Of a DNA stretch of 64,000 nucleotides, positions 19,387-28,203 are shown one piece after another. Each line of letters begins with the position of its first letter. Position 1 is the stretch's first letter. Below the pieces are notes generated by a model. The model was given only the letters and a program-made list of their open reading frames with translations, was not told the origin of the DNA and ran no database searches. A program made the translations under genes and the position numbers. Source of the stretch: CADEED01 sp041395625 (GTDB lineage Bacteria > Pseudomonadota > Gammaproteobacteria > Steroidobacterales > Steroidobacteraceae); NCBI GenBank assembly GCA_041395625.1, contig JAWLAE010000003.1, positions 1 through 64,000 on the forward strand, given 5' to 3'.

Positions 19387-20174
19387 CAGCGCTTCACCCA
19401 CGCAGGCTTGCGCCGCTCGAGAAACGACTGCACACCCTCGCGCCCGTCAGCGGATGCGCGCGCGGTCGCGATGCGCGCCGCGGTCTCGACGATCAAGCGC
19501 TCGTCGAACGCGGCGTGCGTAACGTCCCGTATCAATCGCTTGCTCTCGGCGATTGCTCCTGCAGCGCCGAGCAGCAACTGCTGCGCGATTTGCTCGATGG
19601 TCGAATCGAGCGCCGTGTCTGCCACACATTCATGCACGAGGCCCAGCCGCCGCGCGTCCGGTGCCGACAGGACTTCAGCAGTCAGAAAGTATCGACTTGC
19701 GGCACGCGGGCCCATCGCGCGCACTACGTACGGCGCGATAGTTCCGGGCATCAACCCGATCCGCACCTCCGTCAGACAGAACGTCGCGGCGTCCGCCGCC
19801 ACGGCGATGTCGCAGGCCGCGACCAGCCCCAATCCGCCGGCGAAGCACGCGCCATGCACCCTGGCGATCGTCGGCCGCGGGTGGGTCGCTAGCCGGTGCA
19901 GCAGGCGTGCGAGCTTCTCGGCGTCGGCCTGATTCTCTGCCTGCGAGTAGTCAGCCATGCGGCGCATCCAGTTCAGATCCGCGCCGGCCGAGAAGACGCC
20001 CCCGCGCGCAGCCAGGACAATTACGCCGGCAGTGCTGTCGCTCGCCAGCTCCGCGAGCGCCGCGTCGAGCTCGGCAATCAGCGTGTCGTTGAAGGCATTA
20101 CGTACGTCGGGCCGGTTCAGCCAGACAGTAGCGACCGCATCGGTACGTGTCAGTTCGATCGTGGAGTACTTCAT
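19386..20174 (-). CDS. liuC: Enoyl-CoA hydratase, probably 3-methylglutaconyl-CoA hydratase
   Basis: A 262-residue crotonase-fold protein starting MKYSTIELTRTDAVATVWLN, with GVFSAGADLNWMRRM forming part of the oxyanion hole and GACFAGGLGLVAACDIAVAA the second one. Between MccB and MccA genes it is expected to hydrate 3-methylglutaconyl-CoA to HMG-CoA. The ATG at 20174 is used; a GTG at 20189 overlapping the liuB stop (TAGTG) is the alternative. The family alone does not fix the substrate; the context does. Confidence 0.85.
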   Translation of the reverse strand: MKYSTIELTRTDAVATVWLNRPDVRNAFNDTLIAELDAALAELASDSTAGVIVLAARGGVFSAGADLNWMRRMADYSQAENQADAEKLARLLHRLATHPRPTIARVHGACFAGGLGLVAACDIAVAADAATFCLTEVRIGLMPGTIAPYVVRAMGPRAASRYFLTAEVLSAPDARRLGLVHECVADTALDSTIEQIAQQLLLGAAGAIAESKRLIRDVTHAAFDERLIVETAARIATARASADGREGVQSFLERRKPAWVKR

Positions 20175-20188
20175 GTCGTGGTCACGCA

Positions 20189-21796
20189 CTACATTCTGAA
20201 TACGCCGAAACGCGTGGCACCGACCGGTGCATTCAATGCTGCATTCAACCCGAGTGCCAGACAGCTGCGCGTCTCAGCCGGATCGATGACACCGTCATCC
20301 CACAGTCGCGCGCTCGCGTAGTATGGATGGCCCTGGCGGTCATACTGCTCGCGGATCGGCTGCTTGAACTCCTGTTCTGCCGCTGCGCTCCACGCGCCGC
20401 CCTGCGCCTCGATCGAATCACGCCGCACGGTCGCGAGCACACTCGCAGCCTGCTCGCCACCCATGACACTGATACGGGCGTTCGGCCATGTCCACAGCAT
20501 GCGTGGACTATAGGCGCGGCCGCACATGCCGTAGTTGCCCGCACCGAAACTGCCACCAACGATCACTGTGAACTTCGGTACGTTCGCGCACGCGACTGCC
20601 GTCACCATCTTCGCGCCATGCTTGGCGATGCCTTCGTTCTCATACTGGCGACCCACCATGAAACCAGTGATGTTCTGCAGGAACACGAGCGGTATGCGCC
20701 GCTGACAGCACAACTCGATGAAGTGTGTGCCCTTGAGCGCAGATTCCGCAAACAGAATGCCGTTGTTGGCAATCACGCCGACCGGCATCCCGTGGATGTG
20801 CGCGAATCCCGTGATGAGCGTCGTACCGTAGCGCGCTTTCCATTCATCGAACTCGCTACCATCGACGATGCGGGCAATGATCTCACGGCTGTCGTATGGC
20901 TTGCGATGATCGGCCGGCACCGCGCCGTAGATCTCGTCAGCAGCGTATGCCGGTTCCACCACCGGGCGCAGCTCCATGGCGTACCCTTTGGGTTGGTTGA
21001 GTGTCGCGACTATCCGGCGCGCGATCTGTAGCGCATGCGTATCGTCATCGGCCAGGTGATCCGCCACTCCCGACAGCCGTGTGTGCACATCACCGCCACC
21101 CAGATCCTCACTACTGACTACTTCGCCGGTCGCCGCCTTGACGAGCGGCGGACCACCGAGAAAGATCGTGCCCTGTTCGCGCACGATGATGGACTCGTCG
21201 CTCATGGCTGGCACATAGGCGCCGCCGGCAGTGCACGAACCCATGACGACGGCGATCTGCGCGATGCCCTCGGCCGACATCTGCGCCTGGTTGTAGAAGA
21301 TGCGGCCAAAGTGATCCCGGTCCGGGAATACTTCGTCCTGACTCGGCAGATGCGCGCCACCGGAATCGACCAGATAGATACACGGCAGACGATTCTCGCG
21401 TGCGATCTCTTGTGCGCGCAGGTGCTTCTTCACCGTGATGGGATAGTAGGTGCCGCCTTTGACGGTCGGATCGTTGCAAACGATGACGCACTCGCGACCA
21501 CTCACTCGCCCGACGCCCGTGATGAGTCCGCCGCCTGGGCAATCACCGTCGTACAACTCGAATCCTGCGAGCTGCGAGAACTCCAGAAAGGGCGCGCCTG
21601 GATCGAGCAATGTGCCGACGCGATCGCGCGGCAGCAGCTTGCCGCGGCCGAGATGTCGTTGTCTGGCCGACTCGCCACCTCCCAGCGCCATGGCACCTGC
21701 CTTGTTGCGCAGATCGGCGACCAACGCCCGCATTGCGCGTGCATTCGCCTCGAATTCCGCGCCCCGCAGCTTCAGTTTGGACTCGATCACCGGCAT
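20189..21796 (-). CDS. liuB: Methylcrotonyl-CoA carboxylase carboxyltransferase subunit
   Basis: A 535-residue carboxyltransferase of normal MccB length, with the two crotonase-like halves. The first contains YPITVKKHLRAQEIARENRL and GAYVPAMSDESIIV, the second VGVIANNGILFAESALKGTH and GGSFGAGNYGMCGRAYSPR. It transfers CO2 from carboxybiotin to 3-methylcrotonyl-CoA. It leads the minus-strand liu transcript, 87 bases from divergent liuA; that gap contains a FadR-class operator. Confidence 0.92.
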   Translation of the reverse strand: MPVIESKLKLRGAEFEANARAMRALVADLRNKAGAMALGGGESARQRHLGRGKLLPRDRVGTLLDPGAPFLEFSQLAGFELYDGDCPGGGLITGVGRVSGRECVIVCNDPTVKGGTYYPITVKKHLRAQEIARENRLPCIYLVDSGGAHLPSQDEVFPDRDHFGRIFYNQAQMSAEGIAQIAVVMGSCTAGGAYVPAMSDESIIVREQGTIFLGGPPLVKAATGEVVSSEDLGGGDVHTRLSGVADHLADDDTHALQIARRIVATLNQPKGYAMELRPVVEPAYAADEIYGAVPADHRKPYDSREIIARIVDGSEFDEWKARYGTTLITGFAHIHGMPVGVIANNGILFAESALKGTHFIELCCQRRIPLVFLQNITGFMVGRQYENEGIAKHGAKMVTAVACANVPKFTVIVGGSFGAGNYGMCGRAYSPRMLWTWPNARISVMGGEQAASVLATVRRDSIEAQGGAWSAAAEQEFKQPIREQYDRQGHPYYASARLWDDGVIDPAETRSCLALGLNAALNAPVGATRFGVFRM

Positions 21797-21839
21797 CGCC
21801 GCCTCCCGGCTCCACCGCGAGCCTTGCCGCGGTCCGTTA

Positions 21840-21852
21840 ATTGTCCGACAAT
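21840..21852. promoter_or_regulatory. GntR/FadR-class operator in the liu divergent promoter
   Basis: ATTGTC-C-GACAAT, a perfect 6-1-6 inverted repeat. Its inner 11 bases match the TnGTnnnACnA operator pattern of the FadR (FCD) subfamily of GntR regulators exactly. It lies in the 87-base gap between liuB and liuA, next to a TAGTAT hexamer (minus strand, 21856-21851) that could be a -10 for liuB. A regulator of this very class is encoded at the end of the liuA transcript (23053-23796). Confidence 0.7.
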
Positions 21853-21883
21853 ACTACCATTAGTCCTACTGGAACAGTACGTC

Positions 21884-23056
21884 ATGAGCGGTCTCGACAA
21901 CTGCGATTTCGATTTTGGGCTTGGCGACACACTTGACGAAGTCCGCGGTCAGGCGCGGCGCTTCGCACGTGAGCATATCGCGCCCTTGGCCGATACGATC
22001 GATCGGAGCAATGAGTTTCCGCGTGCACTCTGGCCGGCGCTCGGTGAGCTCGGTCTGCTCGGGGTCACAGTGCCTGAAACCCACGGCGGCGCTGGCCTCG
22101 GCTACCTCGCGCATGTCGTGGTGATGGAAGAGATCTCGCGCGCCTCGGGTTCAGTCGGCCTGTCCTACGGCGCGCATTCGAATCTGTGCGTCAACCAGCT
22201 AAGTCTGAATGGCAGTGACGCGCAACGCGAGCGCTACTTGCCGGCACTGCTCTCTGGCGAGCATGTCGGCGCCTTGGCGATGTCCGAGCCGGGTGCCGGC
22301 TCGGACGTAGTCTCGATGCAGACGCGGGCCGACGAACACGCCGGCGGCTATTTGCTGAACGGCCGCAAGATGTGGATCACCAACGGGCCTGATGCCGACG
22401 TTTTGGTCGTCTATGCCAAGACGGCGCCGGATGCGGGTGCGCGCGGCATCAGCGCGTTCATCGTCGAGCGCGGCATGCGCGGCTTCAGCACCGCCCAGAA
22501 GCTCGACAAGCTCGGTATGCGGGGCTCGTCGACCTGTGAGCTGGTATTCGAAGACTGTCTCGTGCCGACCGCCAACTTGTTAGGCGAGGTCAACGGCGGT
22601 GTAAGGGTTCTGATGAGTGGTCTCGACTATGAGCGCGTCGTGCTCGCGGGTGGTCCCTTGGGCCTGATGGCGGCGGCGCTCGATCTCGTGCTGCCTTATG
22701 TGCACGAGCGCAAACAATTCGGGCAGCCGATCGGTACGTTCCAGTTGATGCAGGCCAAGATTGCCGACATGTACACACAGTTCAACGCCGCCCGCGCCTA
22801 TACGTACGCGGTGGCCAAAGCCTGCGACGAGGGCCGCGGTTCGCGGCGCGATGCGGCCGCCGTGATCCTGTTCGCGGCCGAACGAGCAACGCTGATGGCA
22901 CTGGAGGCGATCCAGGCGCTCGGCGGCAATGGCTATATCAACGATTACCCGGCCGGCCGCCTGCTCCGCGATGCCAAGCTGTACGAGATTGGCGCCGGCA
23001 CGCAGGAAGTGCGCCGCATGCTGATAGGCCGCGAGTTGTTCGACGTTGCAGCATGA
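21884..23056 (+). CDS. liuA: Isovaleryl-CoA dehydrogenase
   Basis: A 390-residue acyl-CoA dehydrogenase. AMSEPGAGSDVVSMQTRA and GRKMWITNGPDADVLVVYAK are the FAD and substrate motifs, and the GLDYERVVLAGG stretch carries the glutamate that in isovaleryl-CoA dehydrogenases acts as catalytic base. QALGGNGYINDYPAGRLLRD is typical of this branch. It oxidises isovaleryl-CoA to 3-methylcrotonyl-CoA, the substrate of LiuB/LiuD encoded on the other strand. The ATG at 21884 is used; a much longer frame upstream is antisense to liuB. Confidence 0.92.
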   Translation: MSGLDNCDFDFGLGDTLDEVRGQARRFAREHIAPLADTIDRSNEFPRALWPALGELGLLGVTVPETHGGAGLGYLAHVVVMEEISRASGSVGLSYGAHSNLCVNQLSLNGSDAQRERYLPALLSGEHVGALAMSEPGAGSDVVSMQTRADEHAGGYLLNGRKMWITNGPDADVLVVYAKTAPDAGARGISAFIVERGMRGFSTAQKLDKLGMRGSSTCELVFEDCLVPTANLLGEVNGGVRVLMSGLDYERVVLAGGPLGLMAAALDLVLPYVHERKQFGQPIGTFQLMQAKIADMYTQFNAARAYTYAVAKACDEGRGSRRDAAAVILFAAERATLMALEAIQALGGNGYINDYPAGRLLRDAKLYEIGAGTQEVRRMLIGRELFDVAA

Positions 23057-23796
23057 ACATTGAATTCGCACCGCTGCGCCTTGCACCCGGCTATCGCAAG
23101 GTCGCCGCCGCACTGACCGAAAGGATACTGGACCGCAGCCTGCCGGCGGGCGAGCATCTGCCACCAGAAATCGAGCTCGCGCGGCAGCTTGGCGTGCACC
23201 GCTCGACCGTGCGTGAGGCGCTCCGTGAACTCGAAACCAATGGTCTGCTGGAGCGGCGGCGGGGATCGAAGCGCATGGTTGTTACACGACCAGCCAATGA
23301 CGCTGTCGCCGAAGGGGTATGCCGTGCGCTGTCGTTGAGCGACGTCACCTTCCAGGACGTCTGGGAAGCGATGACGATGCTCGAGCCGCCGCTCGCGGCA
23401 GCGGCTGCCGGGCGTCGCGAGCCGGAAGCGCTCGCCGCGCTCGAACACGCCGCGGCCCAGTTTCGCGCGCACAATGCCGATGCCAAGGCTGTCGATACGC
23501 CCGTGGCGGTGCGTGAAGTCGCGGACTTCTTTCGTCGCCTGGGCGACTGCGCTCGCAATCCAGTGCTGATTCTGGCGCAGGAACCATTGCTGCAACTGCT
23601 CGAGCCCTCGCTCGACGCGATGATCGACAAAGTGCCGCAAGCCCGCGCCCGGATCGTCACGGCGGAAAGGCGTCTCGTCGAGGCCGTGCGCGCGCGCGAT
23701 ACCGCTGCCGCGCACGACTGGATGGCGAAGCACATCCGTGACTTCAAACGCGGCTACGAACTTGCCGGCATGGCCTTGTCGCAGCCAGTCGGTTAG
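23053..23796 (+). CDS. GntR-family (FadR/FCD) transcriptional regulator, probable liu regulator
   Basis: A 247-residue protein. The winged helix covers residues 10-75, with LPPEIELARQLGVHRSTVRE and ALRELETNGLLERRRG; the C-terminal part is an alpha-helical FCD ligand domain. Its ATG overlaps the liuA stop (ATGA), so it is co-translated with liuA. The perfect TnGTnnnACnA site in the liuB/liuA gap is the obvious target, implying repression relieved by a pathway acyl-CoA or acid. Known liu operons are mostly controlled by MerR-type LiuR or TetR-type LiuQ, so this pairing is unusual. Confidence 0.85.
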   Translation: MNIEFAPLRLAPGYRKVAAALTERILDRSLPAGEHLPPEIELARQLGVHRSTVREALRELETNGLLERRRGSKRMVVTRPANDAVAEGVCRALSLSDVTFQDVWEAMTMLEPPLAAAAAGRREPEALAALEHAAAQFRAHNADAKAVDTPVAVREVADFFRRLGDCARNPVLILAQEPLLQLLEPSLDAMIDKVPQARARIVTAERRLVEAVRARDTAAAHDWMAKHIRDFKRGYELAGMALSQPVG

Positions 23797-23903
23797 CGCA
23801 GCACGCGTCCGCTGGTTGGAACGATCTATCGGCGCCAGGTTGTGTTCGGCAATACGTCCGGCCATGCTGCCGGGCAGCCCGTCACCCGCTTAGGACCATA
23901 CCT

Positions 23904-24917
23904 ATGACTACCCGTCGAGATCTCCTGACTTCGGCCGCCACTGGCATGAGTGGCGCGGCACTACTCGCGCTGTCCGCAACGGCTGGCGCGGCCGCCCGCA
24001 AGACCATGCAATCACACTATGGCAGCGGCCCGGGGTTGAAAGGCCCGTATCTCGATCTCGGCACCGGCAAGGGCAACCAGCTCGCTTACGCACGGTTGCA
24101 GGGTGATCTGGATTTCGGCAAGCCCAAATACTTCTGGTTCAAGGGCTACGGTATGGCGGTCGAGCCGAACAAGAAGATCCAGGACTTGCTTGGCACGGCC
24201 GGCTTCGGCGTGATCCGTTTACAGCAGGGGCCGGACGGCGCCATTCGTCGTCTGTGCCGCGAGATCATCCTGTATACCGATTTGCGCTCGGGCGAAGTAC
24301 TCGACGAGTGGCGCAATCCGCTGACCAACGAAACCGTCAAAGTTGTCCACGTCGCTAACGACCCGTTCAACTATCTGATCGAGGACCACTTCCCGGCACC
24401 GCCGACCTTCGGCGGTCTCGACAAGACCAAGCCGCCGCCGCGCGCAGAATTCCTGTTGCCCTGGTATCAGCATGGCGACATGGCGGCGATGGAGATCCAC
24501 ATTCACCTGCTGTATCCCAATGCGCTGCAGCCTAACAAGTGGCCTCGCGAATCGTCGGGACCGATGGTGCAAGCATCCGAGTTCTTCGCGCATCACGTGA
24601 AGGTGGCGGACCTGCAGAACCCAAAACTGACCGCGCTCGACTTCCAGGGCACCTGGAATCGGATCACGCCGTGGCTGCCGTGGATGCTCATGGGCCAGCG
24701 CCCCGGACATGTGCAGTACGGTTGCTTCCAGGGTACGACGCGGGATCTCGAGTCGGTGCTCGACCGGCGTCTGCTCGACTATGCCCACAAGCACTATGCC
24801 AAGTACTTCGACGCGCCGACTGAATGGACCGACGACCGCAGCCTCTCGAGTCTGGAGCGCTATGCACTCGAGCAGCAGCCCGCGCCCGTGCAGCCCGCTG
24901 CTCCTGTGAAACCTTAG
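23904..24917 (+). CDS. DUF1838 family exported protein
   Basis: A 337-residue protein beginning MTTRRDLLTSAATGMSGAAL, a twin-arginine-like signal followed by an Ala-rich hydrophobic stretch to about residue 30. The rest matches the DUF1838 family in length and in blocks such as WFKGYGMAVEPN, the EVLDEWRNPLT region and WLPWMLMGQRPGHVQYGCFQ. The family's function is not known. The C-terminus is a short Pro/Ala-rich tail. It is followed seven bases later by a DUF938 methyltransferase. Confidence 0.8.
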   Translation: MTTRRDLLTSAATGMSGAALLALSATAGAAARKTMQSHYGSGPGLKGPYLDLGTGKGNQLAYARLQGDLDFGKPKYFWFKGYGMAVEPNKKIQDLLGTAGFGVIRLQQGPDGAIRRLCREIILYTDLRSGEVLDEWRNPLTNETVKVVHVANDPFNYLIEDHFPAPPTFGGLDKTKPPPRAEFLLPWYQHGDMAAMEIHIHLLYPNALQPNKWPRESSGPMVQASEFFAHHVKVADLQNPKLTALDFQGTWNRITPWLPWMLMGQRPGHVQYGCFQGTTRDLESVLDRRLLDYAHKHYAKYFDAPTEWTDDRSLSSLERYALEQQPAPVQPAAPVKP

Positions 24918-24924
24918 CCTGACG

Positions 24925-25557
24925 ATGCAATCCGAGCTGCGTTTCAGTCCTGCGGCGGAACGCAACAAACAACCGATCGTCGAGATTCTGCAGAATGTGC
25001 TGCCGGCCAGCGGCGAAGTACTGGAGGTCGCATCGGGAACTGGTCAGCATGTCGTACACTTCGCGACGGCGCTGCCTGGCATGGTATGGCAACCGTCCGA
25101 TGCGGATCTCGACAACTGCGCGACGATCGCAGCACGAATTGCCGCGAGTCGGCTCACCAACATCCATGCGCCGATCGAACTCGATGTACATAGGCTGCCA
25201 TGGCCCGTGAACGGTGGCTTCACCGGTCTGGTCTGTTGCAACATGATTCATATTGCGCCGTGGTCCGCGACGCCGGCATTGTTCAGAGGTGCCCGCCCAC
25301 TGCTGGCACCGCGCAGTGCGCTCGTGCTCTACGGGCCATTCATGGAAGATGGCAGGCACACGGCCGATTCCAATCAGGATTTCGACCAGTCACTGCGCGC
25401 CCGCAACGCCGAGTGGGGTGTCCGCGATCTGCTCGACGTACAGGCGGCTGCGGAAGCAGCAGGCTTCGCGTTGCAGTCTGTCGACGTCATGCCTGCTAAC
25501 AACCGGATCGTCGTGTTCACGCCACGTGCGGTCGCGGCCGTCAAGCCAGATGACTAG
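24925..25557 (+). CDS. DUF938 family SAM-dependent methyltransferase (METTL26-like)
   Basis: A 210-residue protein with the DUF938 opening LRFSPAAERNKQPIVEILQ and the SAM-binding block VLEVASGTGQHVVHFA, then NMIHIAPW and LYGPFMEDGRHTADSNQDFD, the family's most conserved segments. Substrate unknown. It begins seven bases after the DUF1838 gene, and its last 17 bases overlap the end of the convergent SDR gene. Confidence 0.87.
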   Translation: MQSELRFSPAAERNKQPIVEILQNVLPASGEVLEVASGTGQHVVHFATALPGMVWQPSDADLDNCATIAARIAASRLTNIHAPIELDVHRLPWPVNGGFTGLVCCNMIHIAPWSATPALFRGARPLLAPRSALVLYGPFMEDGRHTADSNQDFDQSLRARNAEWGVRDLLDVQAAAEAAGFALQSVDVMPANNRIVVFTPRAVAAVKPDD

Positions 25558-26545
25558 CGACCAGCTCCGTTGATTTCTGCCACAGTTGCGCCGCCAGGGG
25601 TTTGTTGGTCATCTGCCCCCCCGGAATCACTGGATTGCAATTCTCGAAATAGTAGCCGCTGGTTTGAGCCAGCGCCGGGCTGGTCGCCACATAGCACTGC
25701 GTAGACGCGCCAACGCCGACTGGCTTGAGCAGGAATCCGGAGATCAGGCCCAATATCCTGCGCTGCCAGCCAGGATAGTGTCGGCTGAGATTGGTGTCGA
25801 CCGGCCCCGGATTGATGGCATTGGAGGTCGCATTGGTGCCGGCGAGGCGGCTTGCCAGCTCCAGCGAGAACAGCCCATTGGCCGTCTTGGACTGTCCGTA
25901 CGCCTTGTTAGGCGTGTAGTCGCGCTCGCCCGACAGATTGTCGAACTCGATGCCGGCCGGCGGCGCCCATTTGTAGGCCGAGCTCGAGACAACGACGACC
26001 CTGCCCTGCGGTGCATTGGTCACGCGATCGAGCAACAGATTGACCAGCAGGAAGTGACTGAGGTGATTGACGAAGAACTGCTTTTCGATGCCGCGCACCT
26101 GCTCGAGCTCCGGCAGAGCCATGATGCCCGCGTTGCAGAGGAGCACATCGAGCGGCGTATCGAGCTTGCGCACAGCCTCGGCGCAAGAACGAACGGAAGC
26201 GTGACTCTCGAGCTCGAGCTCGAGCGGCACCGCACTGCCACCGATCTCGGCACAGGCCGCCGTGGCCTTCTCGAGCGTACGGCCGGTCGCCAGCACACGC
26301 GCGCCACACGTCGTCAGCACGCGCGCCGATTCGAGCCCCAGTCCGGAGGTAGCCCCCGTGATCAGCACCGTCTTGCCGGTCAGGTCGAGATCCGCCACCA
26401 CCTCAGTTGCAGTCGACGACTTGGTAAAGGCACTGAGCGGAACACCCTCGGGTTGCACGGTCGATTCCTCCTGACGTGAGCATGACCCCGTTCCGGCGGC
26501 GGCGAGCGCCGCGCCGGCGGACAGGAAGCTGCGACGGTTGATCAT
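25541..26545 (-). CDS. Tat-exported short-chain dehydrogenase (retinol-dehydrogenase-like)
   Basis: A 334-residue SDR starting at the ATG at 26545. MINRRSFLSAGAALAAAGTG is a clear twin-arginine signal, and GSCSRQ looks like a weak lipobox. The catalytic domain begins near residue 58 with TGKTVLITGATSGLGLESA, followed by LLCNAGIM and the active-site YGQSKTANGLFS (YxxxK), with INPGPVDTNL near the end. The arrangement resembles the RDH/WWOX-type SDRs. Tat export would allow it to carry NAD(P) folded. An upstream in-frame start at 26605 is unlikely because it hides the Tat signal. Confidence 0.8.
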   Translation of the reverse strand: MINRRSFLSAGAALAAAGTGSCSRQEESTVQPEGVPLSAFTKSSTATEVVADLDLTGKTVLITGATSGLGLESARVLTTCGARVLATGRTLEKATAACAEIGGSAVPLELELESHASVRSCAEAVRKLDTPLDVLLCNAGIMALPELEQVRGIEKQFFVNHLSHFLLVNLLLDRVTNAPQGRVVVVSSSAYKWAPPAGIEFDNLSGERDYTPNKAYGQSKTANGLFSLELASRLAGTNATSNAINPGPVDTNLSRHYPGWQRRILGLISGFLLKPVGVGASTQCYVATSPALAQTSGYYFENCNPVIPGGQMTNKPLAAQLWQKSTELVASHLA

Positions 26546-26641
26546 GGTTGCCAGAGTTTGCCCCGGCGGCGCCGGTGGTTCACGTGCGATCGCCGCACCG
26601 ACCATTTCCCATGCGCGTGATCGACCGCTACAGTGCGCGCC

Positions 26642-27796
26642 ATGAGCTCAGCTACTCTCCGGGGTGCGTCCGTACCACCATTTCATGCCGGTGAAATCGG
26701 CCGTCGCGTCGCCGTCCGTCAGCGCGCTGGTCTGCCGGTGATCGGCATGCACTTCGGACAGCCGTCAGCAGGCGCGCCCGCGGCTGCCATCAGAGCCGCG
26801 CATCGTGCACTGGACAGCGATCCATTGGGGTACTGGGAATCCGAGGCGCTGCGCGAACGGCTCGCGCAGCACTATCAGGAGGTCTATTCGGTAGCTGTCG
26901 AGCCCGGACGAATTCTGCTAACAGCGGGCGCCAGTGCCGCACTCGTCGCGTGCTTTGCGGCGATGTTCCGCCGCGGTGATTCCGTCGCGATCCTACGCCC
27001 CGGCTATCCCGCGTATCGCAACACGCTGCGCGCACTCGGACTGAATGCGGTGGAAATCAGTTGCGGACCCGAGCATCGCTATCGACTGACAGCCGAGATG
27101 GTGGCACGGCTCGAACCGGCGCCGACAGGCCTGATACTCGCAAGCCCTGCCAATCCTACTGGGGCCATGCTCGATCGACAGGAGCTCGCTGCGGTCATCG
27201 CTGTTTGTAAGGCACGCGGCATTCTGCTGCTGTCGGACGAGATCTATCACGGCATCAGTTACGGCGCTCGCGCCACCAGCGCGCTCGAATGCGACTCTGA
27301 TGCTGTTGTCATCAACAGCTTTTCCAAGCTCTATCGGATGCCGGGCTGGCGTCTCGGTTGGCTGGTCGTACCGCAGGAATGGACCACGTCCCTGAGTTCT
27401 TACCTCATCAACATGTTCCTGACGCCCTCGAGCGTGGCGCAGTACGCCGCACTGGCGGCCTTTGACGTGCCGGACGATCTGCGGCATTTCGTCGCAATCT
27501 ATGCCCGCAATCGCCTGCGGCTCGCCGCAGGACTCGAATCACTAGGCATCCGCAACATCCAGCTACCCGACGGGGCGTTCTATCTCTATGCTGACCTGAC
27601 TCACTTGACGCATGACAGCCTGCAGTTTTGCCGACGCGCGGTCGACGAAACTGGCGTGGCGCTCGCACCAGGTATCGACTTCGACACTGTCGACGGCCGG
27701 CGTTTCGTGCGCTTTTCCTTCGCGGTCAGCGAGGCCGAAATCGACGAGGCGTTGCGACTACTTGCAGCCTGGCTACCCGGCTACCGCGATCGGTAG
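26642..27796 (+). CDS. PLP-dependent class I/II aminotransferase
   Basis: A 384-residue fold-type I aminotransferase (ATG at 26642). ASPANPTGAMLDRQELAAVI and LLLSDEIYHGISYG are the pyridoxal-site motifs; NSFSKLYRMPGWRLGWLVVP contains the Schiff-base lysine and the phosphate-binding arginine. The substrate is not evident; it resembles aspartate/aromatic-type or MalY-like enzymes. It is divergent from the Tat-exported SDR and convergent with the cytochrome operon. Confidence 0.87.
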   Translation: MSSATLRGASVPPFHAGEIGRRVAVRQRAGLPVIGMHFGQPSAGAPAAAIRAAHRALDSDPLGYWESEALRERLAQHYQEVYSVAVEPGRILLTAGASAALVACFAAMFRRGDSVAILRPGYPAYRNTLRALGLNAVEISCGPEHRYRLTAEMVARLEPAPTGLILASPANPTGAMLDRQELAAVIAVCKARGILLLSDEIYHGISYGARATSALECDSDAVVINSFSKLYRMPGWRLGWLVVPQEWTTSLSSYLINMFLTPSSVAQYAALAAFDVPDDLRHFVAIYARNRLRLAAGLESLGIRNIQLPDGAFYLYADLTHLTHDSLQFCRRAVDETGVALAPGIDFDTVDGRRFVRFSFAVSEAEIDEALRLLAAWLPGYRDR

Positions 27797-27866
27797 TCAG
27801 AAACGGTATTTTCGATCGATTGCCCGCCTCTGATCGTCTGGATCGAGCGTGTGGCAACTTGGCTGC

Positions 27867-28199
27867 TCATTTACGTGCGGCTTGCTCCCGCAGCGCCGCG
27901 ACAATCTGCGCGTCCTCTTCCGCTGACGACCTGCCATGGCGCTCGAGAAAGCGCTGCATCTCAGCCGCATTGGCGGCGAGATCATCACTCTTGCGCAGCA
28001 CGGCCAGCATTTCCTCTTGCGTATGGCAGCCGCCACAGTACTTGGCGAACAACGCATCGCTTGCGACCGGCGTCGAGGTCGGTGTCGGCTCCGCCTGCGC
28101 AACCGCGCCAGGGCTCACGAGCCAGGCGAATGCCGCCGCCGCACACAAGCACAGTGTAGTTAGAACAATGGAGACGCGCGTGACGATCGTATGATGCAT
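27867..28199 (-). CDS. Small monoheme c-type cytochrome
   Basis: A 110-residue protein starting MHHTIVTRVSIVLTTLCLCA (ATG at 28199), with a signal peptide ending near residue 36 (VAQA). It has a single heme-binding CGGCH after FAKYC and no obvious distal methionine motif in the short C-terminal helical part. It is the last gene of the five-gene electron-transfer run and starts four bases after the flavocytochrome. Its place suggests a periplasmic carrier between the inner-membrane flavocytochrome and the MtrA-like decaheme protein. Confidence 0.82.
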   Translation of the reverse strand: MHHTIVTRVSIVLTTLCLCAAAAFAWLVSPGAVAQAEPTPTSTPVASDALFAKYCGGCHTQEEMLAVLRKSDDLAANAAEMQRFLERHGRSSAEEDAQIVAALREQAARK

Positions 28200-28203
28200 G
28201 ATT

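Noticed and set aside
21035..21883. Long in-frame extension ahead of liuA (673-residue frame)
   Set aside because: It is antisense to liuB, has no recognisable domain, and the dehydrogenase begins normally at 21884.
23866..23878. GCTGCC-G-GGCAGC inverted repeat before the DUF1838 gene as a terminator of the liuA transcript
   Set aside because: The stem is short and not followed by T residues; such repeats are common by chance in this GC content.
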